NCBI GenBank assembly: GCA_018114805.1
Contig: CP073042.1
Coordinates: forward strand, 6,803,501 to 6,867,500
Source of the DNA: Candidatus Streptomyces philanthi
Lineage (GTDB): Bacteria; Actinomycetota; Actinomycetes; Streptomycetales; Streptomycetaceae
Length of the DNA stretch: 64,000 nucleotides
Direction: 5' to 3'
Below are positions 9,801 through 18,800 of the stretch, piece by piece. Position 1 is the stretch's first letter, and each line of letters starts with the position of its first letter. A model generated the notes under the pieces. That model made no database searches and had not been told where the DNA came from. It was given only the letters and a program-made list of their open reading frames with translations. Made by a program: the position numbers and the translations under genes.

Positions 9801-11887
9801 CCGAACGGGTACGTGGGCAGCCTCAACCGCCGGGCGTCCGAGCCCTGGAACACGGCGCTCCAGTCCACCGTGACCCCGCGCACGTGTAGCTCCGCCAGGG
9901 ACCGCAGGAAGGTGGGCACGCCGGGTTGGTGTCGGCGCAGGGAGCCCACCACGGTGGCGTGCGTGCTCAGCCCCTCGCTCTCCAGCGTATCCTGGAGCCC
10001 CGCGAGCAGCACGGGGTGCGGACTCACCTCCACGAACGTCCGGTGGCCGGCGGCCAGCAGAGCCCGGGTGGCCTGCTCGAACCGGATCTCCCGGGTGATG
10101 TTGCGCTGCCAGTACGGGCCGTCAAGGCCGGCGGTCTCCTGGCGGCCCCCGGTCAGGGAGGAGTAGAATGGCACCTCCGACGTGCGCGGAGTGAGCCCGG
10201 CGAGGCCGCCGAGCAGGAGTTCGCCGTCGAGGCGCAGCGTGGGGGAGTGCGCCGGGAGGTCGTTGCTGAGCCGCTTGGCGCGTACGCCGTCGGCGACCAG
10301 CTCGGCCAGCAGTTCGGACACGGCCTCGCGGTCGCCACTGAACAGGACCGAGCGGGGGCCGTTGGAGCCCGCGAAGTGCAGCCGGTCGCCGCCCCACCGA
10401 CCCAGCCGTTGCTCGATCTCCTCGCGGGGCGCCAGGGCGGAGGCCAGGTCGCCGTCACCGGTCGCCCCGGCCTGTGCGTGGCTCCACAACGCGACCACCT
10501 GGGCGGCTTCCTCCAACGTGAGCGCCCCGGAGACACGGGCCGCGGCGATCTCGCCCAGGCTGGCGCCCACCACCGCGGCCGGCTCCAGGCCGCAGGCGCG
10601 CCACAGTTCGGCGAGCGAGACCATGACGGCGAACAGGACGGGTTGGACGACGTCGACGGCCCGCATCGCGGGCGCGCCGGGCGCCTCGCGCAGTACCTCG
10701 TGCAGGTCCCAGGGGACGTGCGGTTCCAGCGCGTCCGCGCAGGCGCGCATGTGCCGGCGGAAGACCTCGGAGGACTCCAGCAGGTCCAGGGCCATGCGCC
10801 GCCAATGGGGACCCTGCCCGGGGAAGACGAAGACCGGGCGCCGGTCCGTCCCGCCATCCACCTTCTCGCCACTGTCGTGAGCGGTGGGGCTCACGACCAT
10901 GGCGTCGAAGGTTCCGTCGGCCACCGCGCGCAACCCGCGCAGCGCGTCGGTGCGGCTGGCGGCCAGCACGACGGCGCGCCGCGCGAGGACGGTCCGGGTG
11001 CTGCCCAACGACAGGCCGAGATCGGCGAGATCGAGTGCCGGGGAGCTTTCGACCAGACTGTGCAGGGCTCTGGCGCTGGCCCGTAGGGCCGCGTTGCTGT
11101 GCCCGGAGAGTACGAGCGGGACCAGCGGCGTGGTCCGAAGCGTCACGCCGCCCGGGCCCACCGGGGTGGCGGCCGACTGCGGCCAGGCGGGCGCCGGGAG
11201 CGCGCCGACCAGGGCGAGCGCCTCGTCCACGGCGCCCCGCGCGCCGAAGCCAGCGGGAGGGGTGGTCGCCGTGGTGCCTGGTGCCCCGGTCGCGGTGAGG
11301 CCCCCGGTCGCCACAGTGCCGTGTGCCCCGCCTTCCGTGGGGGCCTCCCCGGCCGTGTCGTCGGCGGGCAGCACGCCGTACGCCCTGTCTCCGTCCCGGA
11401 TCGCCTGGGAGCGCTGCTTGAGCACCAGGGCGAGGCCGCCTGCCCCGGCGGCGTCGGGCAGGACCGCGCCGACGAGGGCCTGATGGATGGCGCCGCGCCG
11501 CAACCGGTCGGTGGCGCGCGCCACGGCCGTACGGATGGCGTAACGGTCCAAGGTCGCCGAGTCGGCCGAGCCCACCGTGGCGTGCGAGCCGCCCAGGTGG
11601 AGCGCGCGGGCTACGAACTCCGCGAGCCCGTTTCCGGCCGCGACAAGGAACACCCCGGTCCGGTCGCCGGCGAGCGGACCGGGCACGATTCCGCCGTCCT
11701 CCAGGGCGGCCCATGCGAGCCGCAGGGCCAGCGACCGGTCGGCGGTCAGCTCGGCCGTCGCCGGGAGGCCGAAGAACGCGCGGTCTTCGGCCAAGGTGAG
11801 CGGACCACCGACACCCTGGTGGGTGGCGAGTCCGACGATGACGACGGGATCGACTTGACGGCTTGTCTGGGGCACGGGCTTCCTCAT
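3884..11887 (-). CDS. Modular type I polyketide synthase: loading module plus module 1 (KS-AT-DH-KR-ACP)
   Basis: About 2667 residues from the ATG at 11887 (an in-frame ATG at 11905 is the alternative). Order: a shrunken KS-like segment without a catalytic Cys (about 10-250); AT with GASLGE near 441; ACP with LGLDS near 762; full KS (DTACSSS near 996, EAHGTG near 1130, KSNVGHT near 1167); AT with GHSQGE and YASH, predicted methylmalonyl-specific; DH with HALWNTPLLP near 1748 (Asn at the usual Gly of HxxxGxxxxP) and LLDAALH near 1909; KR with TGGTGLLG near 2208, an LDD motif near 2293 (B-type) and intact Ser/Tyr/Asn; ACP with GVESL near 2533. The C-terminal acidic docking tail ends with the DDLVRVALG pattern. 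Predicted role: choose the starter unit and make an alpha-methyl enoyl diketide. The frame is intact throughout. Confidence 0.95.
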   Translation of the reverse strand: MRKPVPQTSRQVDPVVIVGLATHQGVGGPLTLAEDRAFFGLPATAELTADRSLALRLAWAALEDGGIVPGPLAGDRTGVFLVAAGNGLAEFVARALHLGGSHATVGSADSATLDRYAIRTAVARATDRLRRGAIHQALVGAVLPDAAGAGGLALVLKQRSQAIRDGDRAYGVLPADDTAGEAPTEGGAHGTVATGGLTATGAPGTTATTPPAGFGARGAVDEALALVGALPAPAWPQSAATPVGPGGVTLRTTPLVPLVLSGHSNAALRASARALHSLVESSPALDLADLGLSLGSTRTVLARRAVVLAASRTDALRGLRAVADGTFDAMVVSPTAHDSGEKVDGGTDRRPVFVFPGQGPHWRRMALDLLESSEVFRRHMRACADALEPHVPWDLHEVLREAPGAPAMRAVDVVQPVLFAVMVSLAELWRACGLEPAAVVGASLGEIAAARVSGALTLEEAAQVVALWSHAQAGATGDGDLASALAPREEIEQRLGRWGGDRLHFAGSNGPRSVLFSGDREAVSELLAELVADGVRAKRLSNDLPAHSPTLRLDGELLLGGLAGLTPRTSEVPFYSSLTGGRQETAGLDGPYWQRNITREIRFEQATRALLAAGHRTFVEVSPHPVLLAGLQDTLESEGLSTHATVVGSLRRHQPGVPTFLRSLAELHVRGVTVDWSAVFQGSDARRLRLPTYPFGAGAADGPATVGDGGPADRLRRKLAARPADGQRAWLTELLHAQVSAVRGGPDLDVNDARRSFRELGLDSTGAVEIRHRLVAATGLPLPMTLLFDHATVEAVVEYLHAALLRPGSEAVDVHTAPVAADADEPIAIVAMSCRFPGGVSTPDDLWRLVIDGTDAISPFPVNRGWDVAPLHDPDPDKTGTTYVSEGGFLHDADQFDAGFFGIGPREALAMDPQQRLLLEAAWEALEHAGIDPATLRGSPSGVFIGAMTQDYGERMHLASEEVKGHVLTGSTVSVLSGRLSYVFGLEGPAITVDTACSSSLVALHLATQSLRRGETTMALTGGATVMAAPGMFIEFSRQRGLSPDGRCKAFAASANGTGWGEGVGVLLLERLTDAQRNGHQVIAVVRGSAINQDGASNGLTAPNGPAQQRVIWQALSNARLTTDDIDAVEAHGTGTTLGDPIEAQALLATYGQNRPANRPLWLGSLKSNVGHTQAAAGVGGVIKMVQAMRHGVLPRTLHVDEPTPHVDWDSGTVRLLTEQREWPETGRPRRAAVSSFGISGTNAHVILEQAPEQEATSEDQGPAVATGVVPVVISARAPRALRAQAARLAAYVEDHPDADPYAIARTLLTARANLEHRAVLLAHDRGHLVEALHALAKGEEHPSVITGNADHARPVFVFPGQGSQWTGMATDLLDTSEVFRQSIAECENALAPYVDWSLTDVLTNGQPIERVDIVQPALFAVMISLARVWESLGVQPTAVIGHSQGEIPAAVIAGALTLDDGARITALRSQAIHTTLTGHGTMASLTLTPQATQQLPGNWGQELHIAAHNGPHTTVIAGDAVAVDNLLAHCEERDIHARRINVDYASHSPHVETIREHLLTQLADIKPTTSNIPFYSTTTGQALDTTQLTADYWYTNLRQPVLLTHATTTALTNAHTTYIEISPHPILTTALHDITNEHNQPATITATLRRDHGTWTQLLTHAAHLHTHNTPINWNTTLPTTTPQLDLPTYPFQRQPYWLTTPTTHHNPQATDHPFLLTRTTLATNQETLYTGHISTHTHPWLTDHALWNTPLLPGTALLELALHTAHHTGLHHLEELTLHTPLTLTPHQPHHLQIHIGTPNPTGQHPLTIHTRPEGTDEGAWVRHAVGVVSAKGQAPQDGAWPGQGVALAEAEGVYGRLAEVGFDYGPAFQGLRRKGRAGDDVVAEVGLPEQQQADADRFDLHPALLDAALHATLLEGTDRVRLPFSFSGVTLHATGATDLRVRLTPTGPDTVSVLATDAEGQQVVSIDALTLREVSAEQFRAVASGLNNPLYQVEWVPAEATELTGPSPVGSGRPPVLVGPATLLPDLADAAPACVASDLRALIATVTAGGPVPDTVVVPCLPGAGEPDSGDTAEAAHVVARDVRELVRTWLAEERFAASRLVLLTRAAVAVRDEDDVTDLARAPLWGLVRAAGSEHPGRLALADLDDDPDSYRVLLRALATGTIDEPQLAARAGRLYAPRLARVAHSAGEGVSPFDGTGTVLVTGGTGLLGGMLARHLVAEYGVRSLLLLSRRGLAAEGAEELRAELVERGARVTVVACDAADRSALAAALEAVPTEYPLTGVVHTAGVLDDGVIASLTPERLAAVLRPKVDAAWNLHELTRPYDLRAFVLYSSAAGTLGQAGQASYAAGNAFLDALAWHRRATGLPGLALAWGLWAEAGGMTGHLGEADLRRLRRTGLAPMASEQGLALFDMAVRADADARTATGLTATGGSGAGRAALVPAVLDFAALRAQPQVPALFRRLVRARSPAPLRAAAGGSQAVTVERRFAELAPDERRQALVDLVRRQVATVLGHSTVDSIDPGRGFLDLGVESLTALDLRNRLGTEVGRQLPATLIFNHPTPTAMGRYLDAELFPGDDTAESGADGLSPAAARDQPDEAEFRRALATIPLARFQEAGLVRTLLGLAEAGNEHGEHAAEPVTERQGAALDGMGLDDLVRVALGDN
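6799..8509. repeat. Near-identical 1.7-kb repeat, copy in PKS module 1
   Basis: Partner of 1135-2845. In this copy the unusual codon pattern (runs of CAC/ACC Thr-His codons) continues past the repeat into the DH, down to about 6435, where composition changes abruptly. Copy 1 changes exactly at the repeat edge. This suggests that the module-1 copy is closer to the donor state. Confidence 0.95.
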
Positions 11888-12344
11888 CGACTCGTCTTCA
11901 CCCATCCTGTGCACGGGACAAGGGCTGGCTCCTGAGCAATGGATTCCGTGGTGGGGCCGGCGAAGGGGCCGGCCTGTCACCTGGCAGGTCATACGGCGGC
12001 GGCCATAACCGCTGGGAGAAGCTCTGAGTCCTTGTCAGAATCCCGATCTCCGGGCCGTGCCCCGTAGCACGTCCACCCCCGTCGCCTGCGGCGATCACTC
12101 GCCTCGCGCGTGGGTGTCGACGGCGAGCCCGTGGCTCCCTGGGTCCCTCCCAAGCGCTGAACGACACCTTGCCACGGCGCTCTTGGAGCGACCTTGGAAC
12201 CAACTTGGAGCGATCTTGGGCCCGCCCAAGCGGGAACGACGGCGGCCCGCCCCGAAGGCCTGCCACGGTGGCGGGGCCGGTCGGGACGGGCCAGCGTCGT
12301 TCGCGGCCCCGCGCGGGGAGCGGCCCGCGCGGGGGACAGAGGGC
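11888..12344 (-). promoter_or_regulatory. Leader region between the SARP gene and the PKS operon
   Basis: A 457-bp gap with no convincing gene. It holds the 11-bp repeat array at 12181-12224 and, toward the PKS start, an A/T-richer spot around 12000-12050 where a minus-strand -10 could lie. The PKS promoter most likely sits here. The position of the transcription start cannot be read from sequence alone. Confidence 0.55.
12181..12224. promoter_or_regulatory. Four 11-bp direct repeats, probable SARP operator
   Basis: Four consecutive 11-mers, each with CTTGG in the same place: TCTTGGAGCGA, CCTTGGAACCA, ACTTGGAGCGA, TCTTGGGCCCG. On the PKS sense strand they read as CCAAG repeats at one-helical-turn spacing. 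SARP activators of the DnrI/ActII-ORF4 type bind heptameric direct repeats at 11-bp spacing close to the promoter. The array lies between the SARP gene and the PKS gene it would control. Confidence 0.75.
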
Positions 12345-13181
12345 TTACGGAGCCGGGGACACGGAGACGTCCGAGGTCCAGGAAGTGAAGCGGGAACTGC
12401 CGCGCCCGGAGGTGGGCTCGCCACACAAAACCCGCTGGAACAGCCGCTGCAACTCCTCACCGGGGTCGATGCCGTACTCGTCCGCCAAGACCCGGCGTGC
12501 GCGGTGGTAGGTGTCGATCGCCTCGGCACGGCGGCCAGCGCTGCACAGCGCCCTCATCAGTAACAGGTGGAAGCGCTCACGGGTCGGGAACCGGGTGCTC
12601 AGGGCCGACAGCTCGGCCGCTATCACCGAGATGTCACCAGGTTCCGCCAACCGTGCCTCCCAGTAGCTCTCCAGGGCGAGCGACCACAACTCCTCGTACC
12701 GGGCAGCCACTTGTGCCCCGAGCGAGTAGTCGCTGACCTCCGGGTGGGCGCACCCGCGCCGCAGGGCCAAGGCCCGCTCCAGCGTGCGGCACGCCTGCCG
12801 CGGCGTACCCGCCGTCAGCAGCCGCCGCCCCTCCCGCATCAACTGCTCGAACCGCACCGCGTCGATGCTCTGCGGGTCCGCCGCGAGGACATAGCCCGTC
12901 GCCTCGCGCCGGAGGACGTTGTCCCGGCTGCGGGGTGGTCGGTGTGGCTCCAACGTTCGCCGCAGGTTGGATACGTAGCTGTGCAGGTTCGCCATGGCCG
13001 CGCTGGGCGCCCTGTGCGGCCAGACGGCCTCGGTGAGCTGCTCCGCCGTCATCGGGTGGCCCGGCGTGAGGAGCAGGGCGGAGAGGACGGCTCGTTGACG
13101 GGCCGAGCCGAGGTTTACCGGACTGTCGTGAACACTTACTCCGACCGGACCAAGGACGTGGAAATGCACTGGATAATCCAC
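12345..13181 (-). CDS. SARP-family transcriptional activator
   Basis: About 278 residues from the GTG at 13181 (a GGGGG tract lies upstream). This start gives the usual SARP length and puts the conserved VLGPVGV strand at the N-terminus. Longer in-frame extensions upstream look non-coding. The N-terminal OmpR-like winged helix includes LGSARQRAVLSALLL and YVSNLRRTLEP. It is followed by a bacterial transcriptional activation domain with the RFEQLMREGRRLL segment and TPR-like helices to residue about 250. SARPs activate antibiotic clusters. This one is upstream of the PKS genes on the same strand and next to an 11-bp repeat array, so it is the likely pathway-specific activator of the PKS. Confidence 0.92.
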   Translation of the reverse strand: MDYPVHFHVLGPVGVSVHDSPVNLGSARQRAVLSALLLTPGHPMTAEQLTEAVWPHRAPSAAMANLHSYVSNLRRTLEPHRPPRSRDNVLRREATGYVLAADPQSIDAVRFEQLMREGRRLLTAGTPRQACRTLERALALRRGCAHPEVSDYSLGAQVAARYEELWSLALESYWEARLAEPGDISVIAAELSALSTRFPTRERFHLLLMRALCSAGRRAEAIDTYHRARRVLADEYGIDPGEELQRLFQRVLCGEPTSGRGSSRFTSWTSDVSVSPAP

Positions 13182-15471
13182 GGTCGAAAAGACCCCCGAA
13201 TGTAGTCCATATGAACCTGATAACGCGACGCGCAGACAGCAACGCCGTAACGTCTGGTCACGTGTTCTTCCCCAATGGCTGCCAGCGTACTGACGGGGGC
13301 GTGAAAGTGAAGGTCTGGAGTTGTCGCTCATCTGCTGATATGGGGCGACGCACTGACTGTTGGTGGCCGCCCGACACGAATGCCTTCCCGCTTCGTTGAC
13401 CTGCTGTTTTGTCGCTCCGACCGGACGGCGGAGAGCGGGACGGGGGTCACCGCCAGGTCCGGTGAACGGCGTTTGCATGATCAAACATCGATGTACAGAA
13501 GAATTGTTTATTTGTTGGATCTGAGGTTCCCCGGCGCCGCGTCGAACCGCGTTCGGGGAAGTGTTTCGCTACGGTGTCGGCCTCACGCGTTTACTCGGGA
13601 GTAACGCGCTGGCCGGGCGGGTCGCCTTCAGCTTGGCGCAAAAACGTCTTCTCCTCGCGCCCTCACGGGCCCGCGCCCCCGAAGGCCGGCGCGCGCAGCT
13701 CCGGCTGGGTCGCCCGGGGCTCGCCCGCGCCTCGGACGCCCCCGAGCACCTGGTCTGCACGGCGGGCAGAGGCTGGTGAGCCGCCCGCCGCATGCCACCT
13801 GCGGGCAGGCTCGGGGCGGACGATCGGCGCCAGGAGACCGGGTTCTCCGAAGGGGTTCTGGCGCCTCCGGCAAGGCTCCGCGCGGTCTGGTGCGCTTTCG
13901 GGACACTGGGGAAGTGCGGCTGGCACGGTGCACGGCCTCGCTTTCCGTCCCCGGTGAAGATTGTGAACGCGTGACGAAGGGCGGGGCGAGATGCTTCTCC
14001 GGAGAGAATGCGGAGGGCGAGAGTTTGCTGCTTTTCCTCTTGCTGCCCACGGGAGTCCGCCAGTGTGAAATGGTGGGCCGTTTCGGTACGGAAAAGCGGA
14101 GAAGGCATAAACGGCTGAGTAGCGGGGGGGCTGACGTGCGGATGAGAGCGGGCATGAACAGAGGCATGCCGGCGAGTGGTTCGATCGTACGGTCGGAATC
14201 CGCCCCCGCCCCGCCCTCGCTCATTGCCTCGTGCGGGTCCGGCCTCGGGAGACGTCCGCTTCGCCTCCACCGCGACGACGTCTCGCCTCTTTCGTTGATC
14301 GCGGCGAGGCTTTCACGTCGTGGTGCATCGGGTTGTCGCGCCGGTACTTCGTCGTGGGCTGGCGGCGGGGAGAGGGGCGGGCTTGCGACGCCGGCCGGTG
14401 CTGACTGGCGGCCGTGGCGTCGACTGGTCAGCGAGTTGCCGGCGGCCTGGTGGGTGAGGCGATGTTCGAGGCTCGGCGTCCCAGCGGGTCGCGGGTTGGC
14501 CGGCGAACCCGAGTGGGGAGAATGCGCCCACCTTGCCGTGGGGGTGACCCAATTCGCGTAGACAAGGAGGTAATTGCCCTCCGCCTGCGCTTTATGATCC
14601 GACGTAAGCGGCAACGGTATCGGTCGTGCGTACCTCCACCGGTGCAATCCCCGTTTCGGCGTCGGACGGCGCTCGAAATCTCGTGGACCGTGCCCGGGTG
14701 GCACTCCGAGGTAAAAGGCTGCTGGGTCGCCGAGCCTGCGCAACCACGGTACTTTTCGGGACTGAAGCGACAGGATGGGCGGATGTGGCCAATGTTGCTG
14801 TTGTCGCGAGTAACGAAAACCCTGCCGCGCTCCCGCGGCCCGCATTGCCTGAACCCGCCGCCGCGCAGAGCCGCGTGTCGCCCCGGCACTTACCTCCGAG
14901 CCTGACCACGTGCGCGGCGCGAGAACGGTCGGGACTGCGCGTCGGGTTCGCGGGACGTCAGGAACGGCTGCCTCCCGCGAACCGCCTCGCGCGAGGGGCG
15001 GCTTCCGTACGGCCGAGTCGGGGTGGTCGAAGAACCGCGATCCGCGCGCTACGGGAGTGGCGATCCGGCCAAGCCGCCAACCGTTAGGCGGCTTCGGCGC
15101 TGCCCCGAAGGACGTCACGTACACAGCGAACCCCGCCCTGCCTGGCGGCGTCGTGGCCGCTACCCGCACCCGCGCCTCATCCCACTCGGGGAGGGCGTCG
15201 CGGTGCTCCGGCCGCAGTCGGCCCCGGCACGGGCTCATCCGTTCGCCTGCCCGGGAGGGACTCGGGCTCTATCGGCTCGTACACGAAGTTCGTACGCGAA
15301 GGAAGAGTCGTCACGGAGCGTCATGTGACATGGGTATATGCGTCACCATGTCGTAAGATTGTTGCGCTGCGTATACGCTCTGGACCAGAGCGCTGTCATG
15401 CTCTACGTTTCCTCTTTGCCCCGTCCACGCGATGTTCACGCTGTGGTTGTGCGGGCCAGAGGGGTGGGGTC
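13182..15471. other. 2.3-kb gene-free region
   Basis: No reading frame here shows recognisable domains or convincing codon bias. Long open frames on the minus strand are Arg/Pro-rich and look like GC-driven artefacts. The part just upstream of the SARP gene contains an A/T-rich patch at about 13478-13530 that may carry its promoter. The right part (14945-15110) holds several strong inverted repeats, listed separately. Confidence 0.6.
14945..15110. repeat. Cluster of strong inverted repeats (possible structured RNA)
   Basis: Four stem-loops lie close together. Arms 14945-14955 and 14973-14983 are a perfect 11-bp inverted repeat. An overlapping GC stem follows at 14982-15001 (CCGCCTCGC against GCGAGGGGCGG). 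Then come a perfect 8-bp stem AAGCCGCC/GGCGGCTT at 15071-15094 and a 6-bp stem CTTCGG/CCGAAG at 15092-15110 that shares bases with the previous one, so the two are mutually exclusive. No gene is attached to them. A non-coding RNA, an attenuator-like leader or a DNA-level element are all possible. Confidence 0.5.
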
Positions 15472-15854
15472 GTGGTGCGGCAAGTGGTCCGGCGGGGCTG
15501 GATGAGAGCGGGAGCCTGCGGGCTGGGACTGGCTGTGGCGGTGGGCTTGTTGCCCTCCACTGCGGCGCTGGCGACGGCCGTTCCGGCCGCGCCGCCTTCG
15601 CCGACGGCGACGGCCGACTGGACGACGCCACCTGCGGCGACCGCGTCTCGTCAGCCGAGAACGCGCTGACCTTCACGGCCGCCGGCGCCCTGGACATCGG
15701 TCTGACCAAGCCCACCCGTGCCACCAGCGGCAGCGAACACTGGCCCGGCGCGATCGACGACGTGTGGACCTTCCAGGGAGCCCTCACCGAGGACCAGATC
15801 TGGCGCCTGGCCCACGACTACGTTGACTCGCCGACCGAGGTCCCCAGCGCCTGA
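15472..15854 (+). pseudogene. Remnant of a secreted LamG-domain protein
   Basis: A GTG near 15472 opens a clear signal peptide: basic start RQVVRRGW, hydrophobic core GLGLAVAVGLLP and an Ala-rich cleavage region. After about 60 residues the frame changes near 15625, and the other frame reads as the last strands of a LamG/concanavalin-like domain, ending in PGAIDDVWTFQGALTEDQI. The central body of several hundred residues expected for this family is missing. In streptomycetes such LamG proteins often sit directly before an RHS gene, as here. It appears to be an internally deleted pseudogene. Confidence 0.65.
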
Positions 15855-18800
15855 CGGTGCCTGACGACTCGGAACACGCCGGGACCCGAACACCTACCGG
15901 GCCCCGCCGACGCGGCGTGCCCGAACACGGCCGCTACTGACCCGACAGCCCCGCCGCCCAAGCACGCCCTGGGCGGCGGGAGAGGCTCGCAGTGAGGAAA
16001 ACAGCCCGATGGATCACATAGACAGACGTGGTAGACGGCGGGGGAGGGGACAGACGCTGCGGCGCTATCTCGCCCTCTCGCTATCCGCCGTGCTCGTCGG
16101 CACCCTGCTCCAGGCCGTCTCGGCCCCACCGAGCGCGGCCGACGACGGCACAGGCCGCCTTGACCTGCCCACCGCTGAGCGGCCGGTAGTCGGAGCAGCC
16201 GCCCAGCGGACCAAGCCCCGCAGGGTCGAGACCGGGCCCAGGGTCCCGCGGCAGGCTCCGAAGGCCCAGTGGGAACAGGCTGGCACCGCCGTGGTGCGGA
16301 TGCCGGCCGTCACCGCGAAGACAGCGAGCAAGCCCGTCGCGGCGGGTGACCTCCCCCTGACCGTTGACCCCTTTCCTGCCGGAGCCCACGGCCCGCCGGA
16401 CGTCACGCCCCGCGCCCGTCAGCGTCGAGACCCGCGTGTGGGAGCGCGAACGCGCCGCCCGAGCCGGCGTCGACGGGCTCCTGTTCACCCTCACGCCTCG
16501 TATGACAACAGGCGGACCGGCCCGCTCCGGCAGTCGGACGGGCGTGAGCGTGGACTACTCCGCCTTCGCCGAGGCGTACGGCGGCGACTACGCCTCCCGA
16601 CTACGCCTGCGCGAGATACCCGCCTGCGCGCTGACCACCCCGAACAAGGCCGAGTGCCGCACCAGCAAGCCCGTGCCAGCCGCCAACGACACCGAGCGGC
16701 GGATCCTGACCGCCGAGAGCGTGACGCTGCGCGCCGACAGGGCCACCGTGCTGGCCGCCAGCGCGGAGGCACAGGGCGACAAAGGCGACTACAAGGCCAG
16801 CCCCCTCTCACCGTCCGCCACCTGGAACACCGACCTGAACACGGGGCACTTCGGTTGGTCCTACGGCATGCCCGTACCCGAGGTGCCCGGCGGCCTGCAG
16901 CCCGAGGTCGGTCTCTCCTACGCCTCCAGCGCCATCGACGGCCGCTCCGGCGGCACCAACAACCAGTCCTCCTGGGTCGGTGACGGTTTCGACCTCGGCA
17001 GCGGCTTCATCGAGCGTCGATACAAGCCCTGCTCCGAGGACGGAGTGGAGAACAGCGACGCCAATAAGCCGGGAGACCTCTGCTGGGGTTACGACAACGC
17101 CACCATCACCTTCAACGGCAAGGCCGGCGAACTCGTCCCCACCGGAGACGGCGAGTGGAAGCTCCAGCAGGACGACGGAACCCGGATCAAGCGCCTGACC
17201 AGTAGCGCGCGCGACAACGGCGACAACGACAACGAGTACTGGGAGATGACCGACCCGGACGGCACCGTCTACTACTTCGCCTACCACAAGCTCCCAGGCT
17301 GGGCCACCGGTAAGGAGCCCACCGACTCCACCTGGACGGTGCCCGTCTACGGTGACGACGACGGCGAGAAGTGCCACGCGGCGGCCTTCAAGGACTCCTG
17401 GTGCCAGCAGGCGTGGCGCTGGAACCTCGACTACGTGGTCGACCCACACGGCAACGCCGTCGCGTACTACTACGACAAGGAGACCAACCACTACGGTCGC
17501 AACCTCAAGGCCGAGGACGAGACCCCCCTATGTGCGCGGCGGCCACCTGGATCGCATCGAGTACGGCCTGCGGGACGGCAATGCCTACGCCACCCAGGCG
17601 TTGGCGAAGGTCACCTTCACCAACAGTGAGCGCTGCCTCCCCACCACCGGCGTCACCTGCGCGCCCGACACCATCGGCACCAAGGCGCAGTACTGGTACG
17701 ACACGCCGTGGGACCTGAACTGCGCCGCGGGCGCCAAGTGCGACCAGGGGCGGCTGTCACCCAGCTTCTGGACCCGCAAGCGACTGACCGAGGTCACCAC
17801 CGAGGTCCTCAGGGGCACCGGATACGCCAAGGTGGACTCCTGGAAGCTGGGACACCGTTGGGGGAAGGCGGACGTCGACTACCAACTCCTTCTCGAATCC
17901 GTCCAGCACACCGGACACACCGCCGCCACGCCGATCACCCTCCCGAAGACGACGTTCGCCTACACCTAACTTCCCAACCGCCTTGACAAGGTCGGTGACG
18001 GGAAGGCCCCCTTCAACAAGGCACGTGTGTCCACGGTCGCGGACGAGTCCGGCGGCCAGATCGACGTTGGGTACTCCGCTCCGGCGTGCGCGTTGGACAG
18101 CCTTCCCACCCCGCAGACGAACACCACCCGCTGCTTCCCGCAGTACGTCGCAGGCGACTCCGTCACCGAGCCGGAGCGCGAGTGGTTCAACAAGTACGTC
18201 GTGGAATCGGCCACCTCGACCGACCGCACCGGCGGCGCTCCCGACCAACTCATCGGCTACAGCTACCTCGACGGCGCCGCCTGGCGCTTCGACGACGACG
18301 GCCTGACGAAGGAGAAGCACAAGACCTGGTCCCAGTGGCGCGGCTACGGCAGGGTACGCGTCCAGACCGGTGGCCAAGGCACCGGCGGCATGAAGACGCA
18401 GGAGGAGCGCTACTTCCTGCGGGGCATGGACGGGGATCGCAAGGAACCTTCCGGCGGCACGAAGAGCGTGCGAGTTGATCTCGCCGCGGGCGAGGGTGAC
18501 CCGCTCACCGACCACGCCTCCGCCGCGGGATTCGAGTACAAGGCCGTCACCTTCACGGGGCCGGGCGGCAAAGCCCTGGAAAGGAGCGTCAACTGCCCCT
18601 GGCACCACCAGACCGCCGAACGAAAGCGTAGCTAGGGCACGATCACCGCCAACCTGACCGGGACCGCGCACAGCAGGCACTTCACCTCGCTCGACGATGG
18701 CGCGGGCGAGAAGTGGCGCACGACGAGCACCGCCACGCGCTACGACACGGTCGCGGGGCGCCTCACCGAGGTGGACGACTTGGGTGACGACGGCACCACG

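Noticed and set aside
14560..14900. Possible tRNA or rRNA fragment
   Set aside because: No cloverleaf, CCA end or conserved ribosomal sequence could be recognised.
13628..15238. Long minus-strand open frame of more than 500 codons
   Set aside because: Arg/Pro-rich with no domain and no consistent codon bias; it covers the hairpin cluster and looks like a by-product of high GC.
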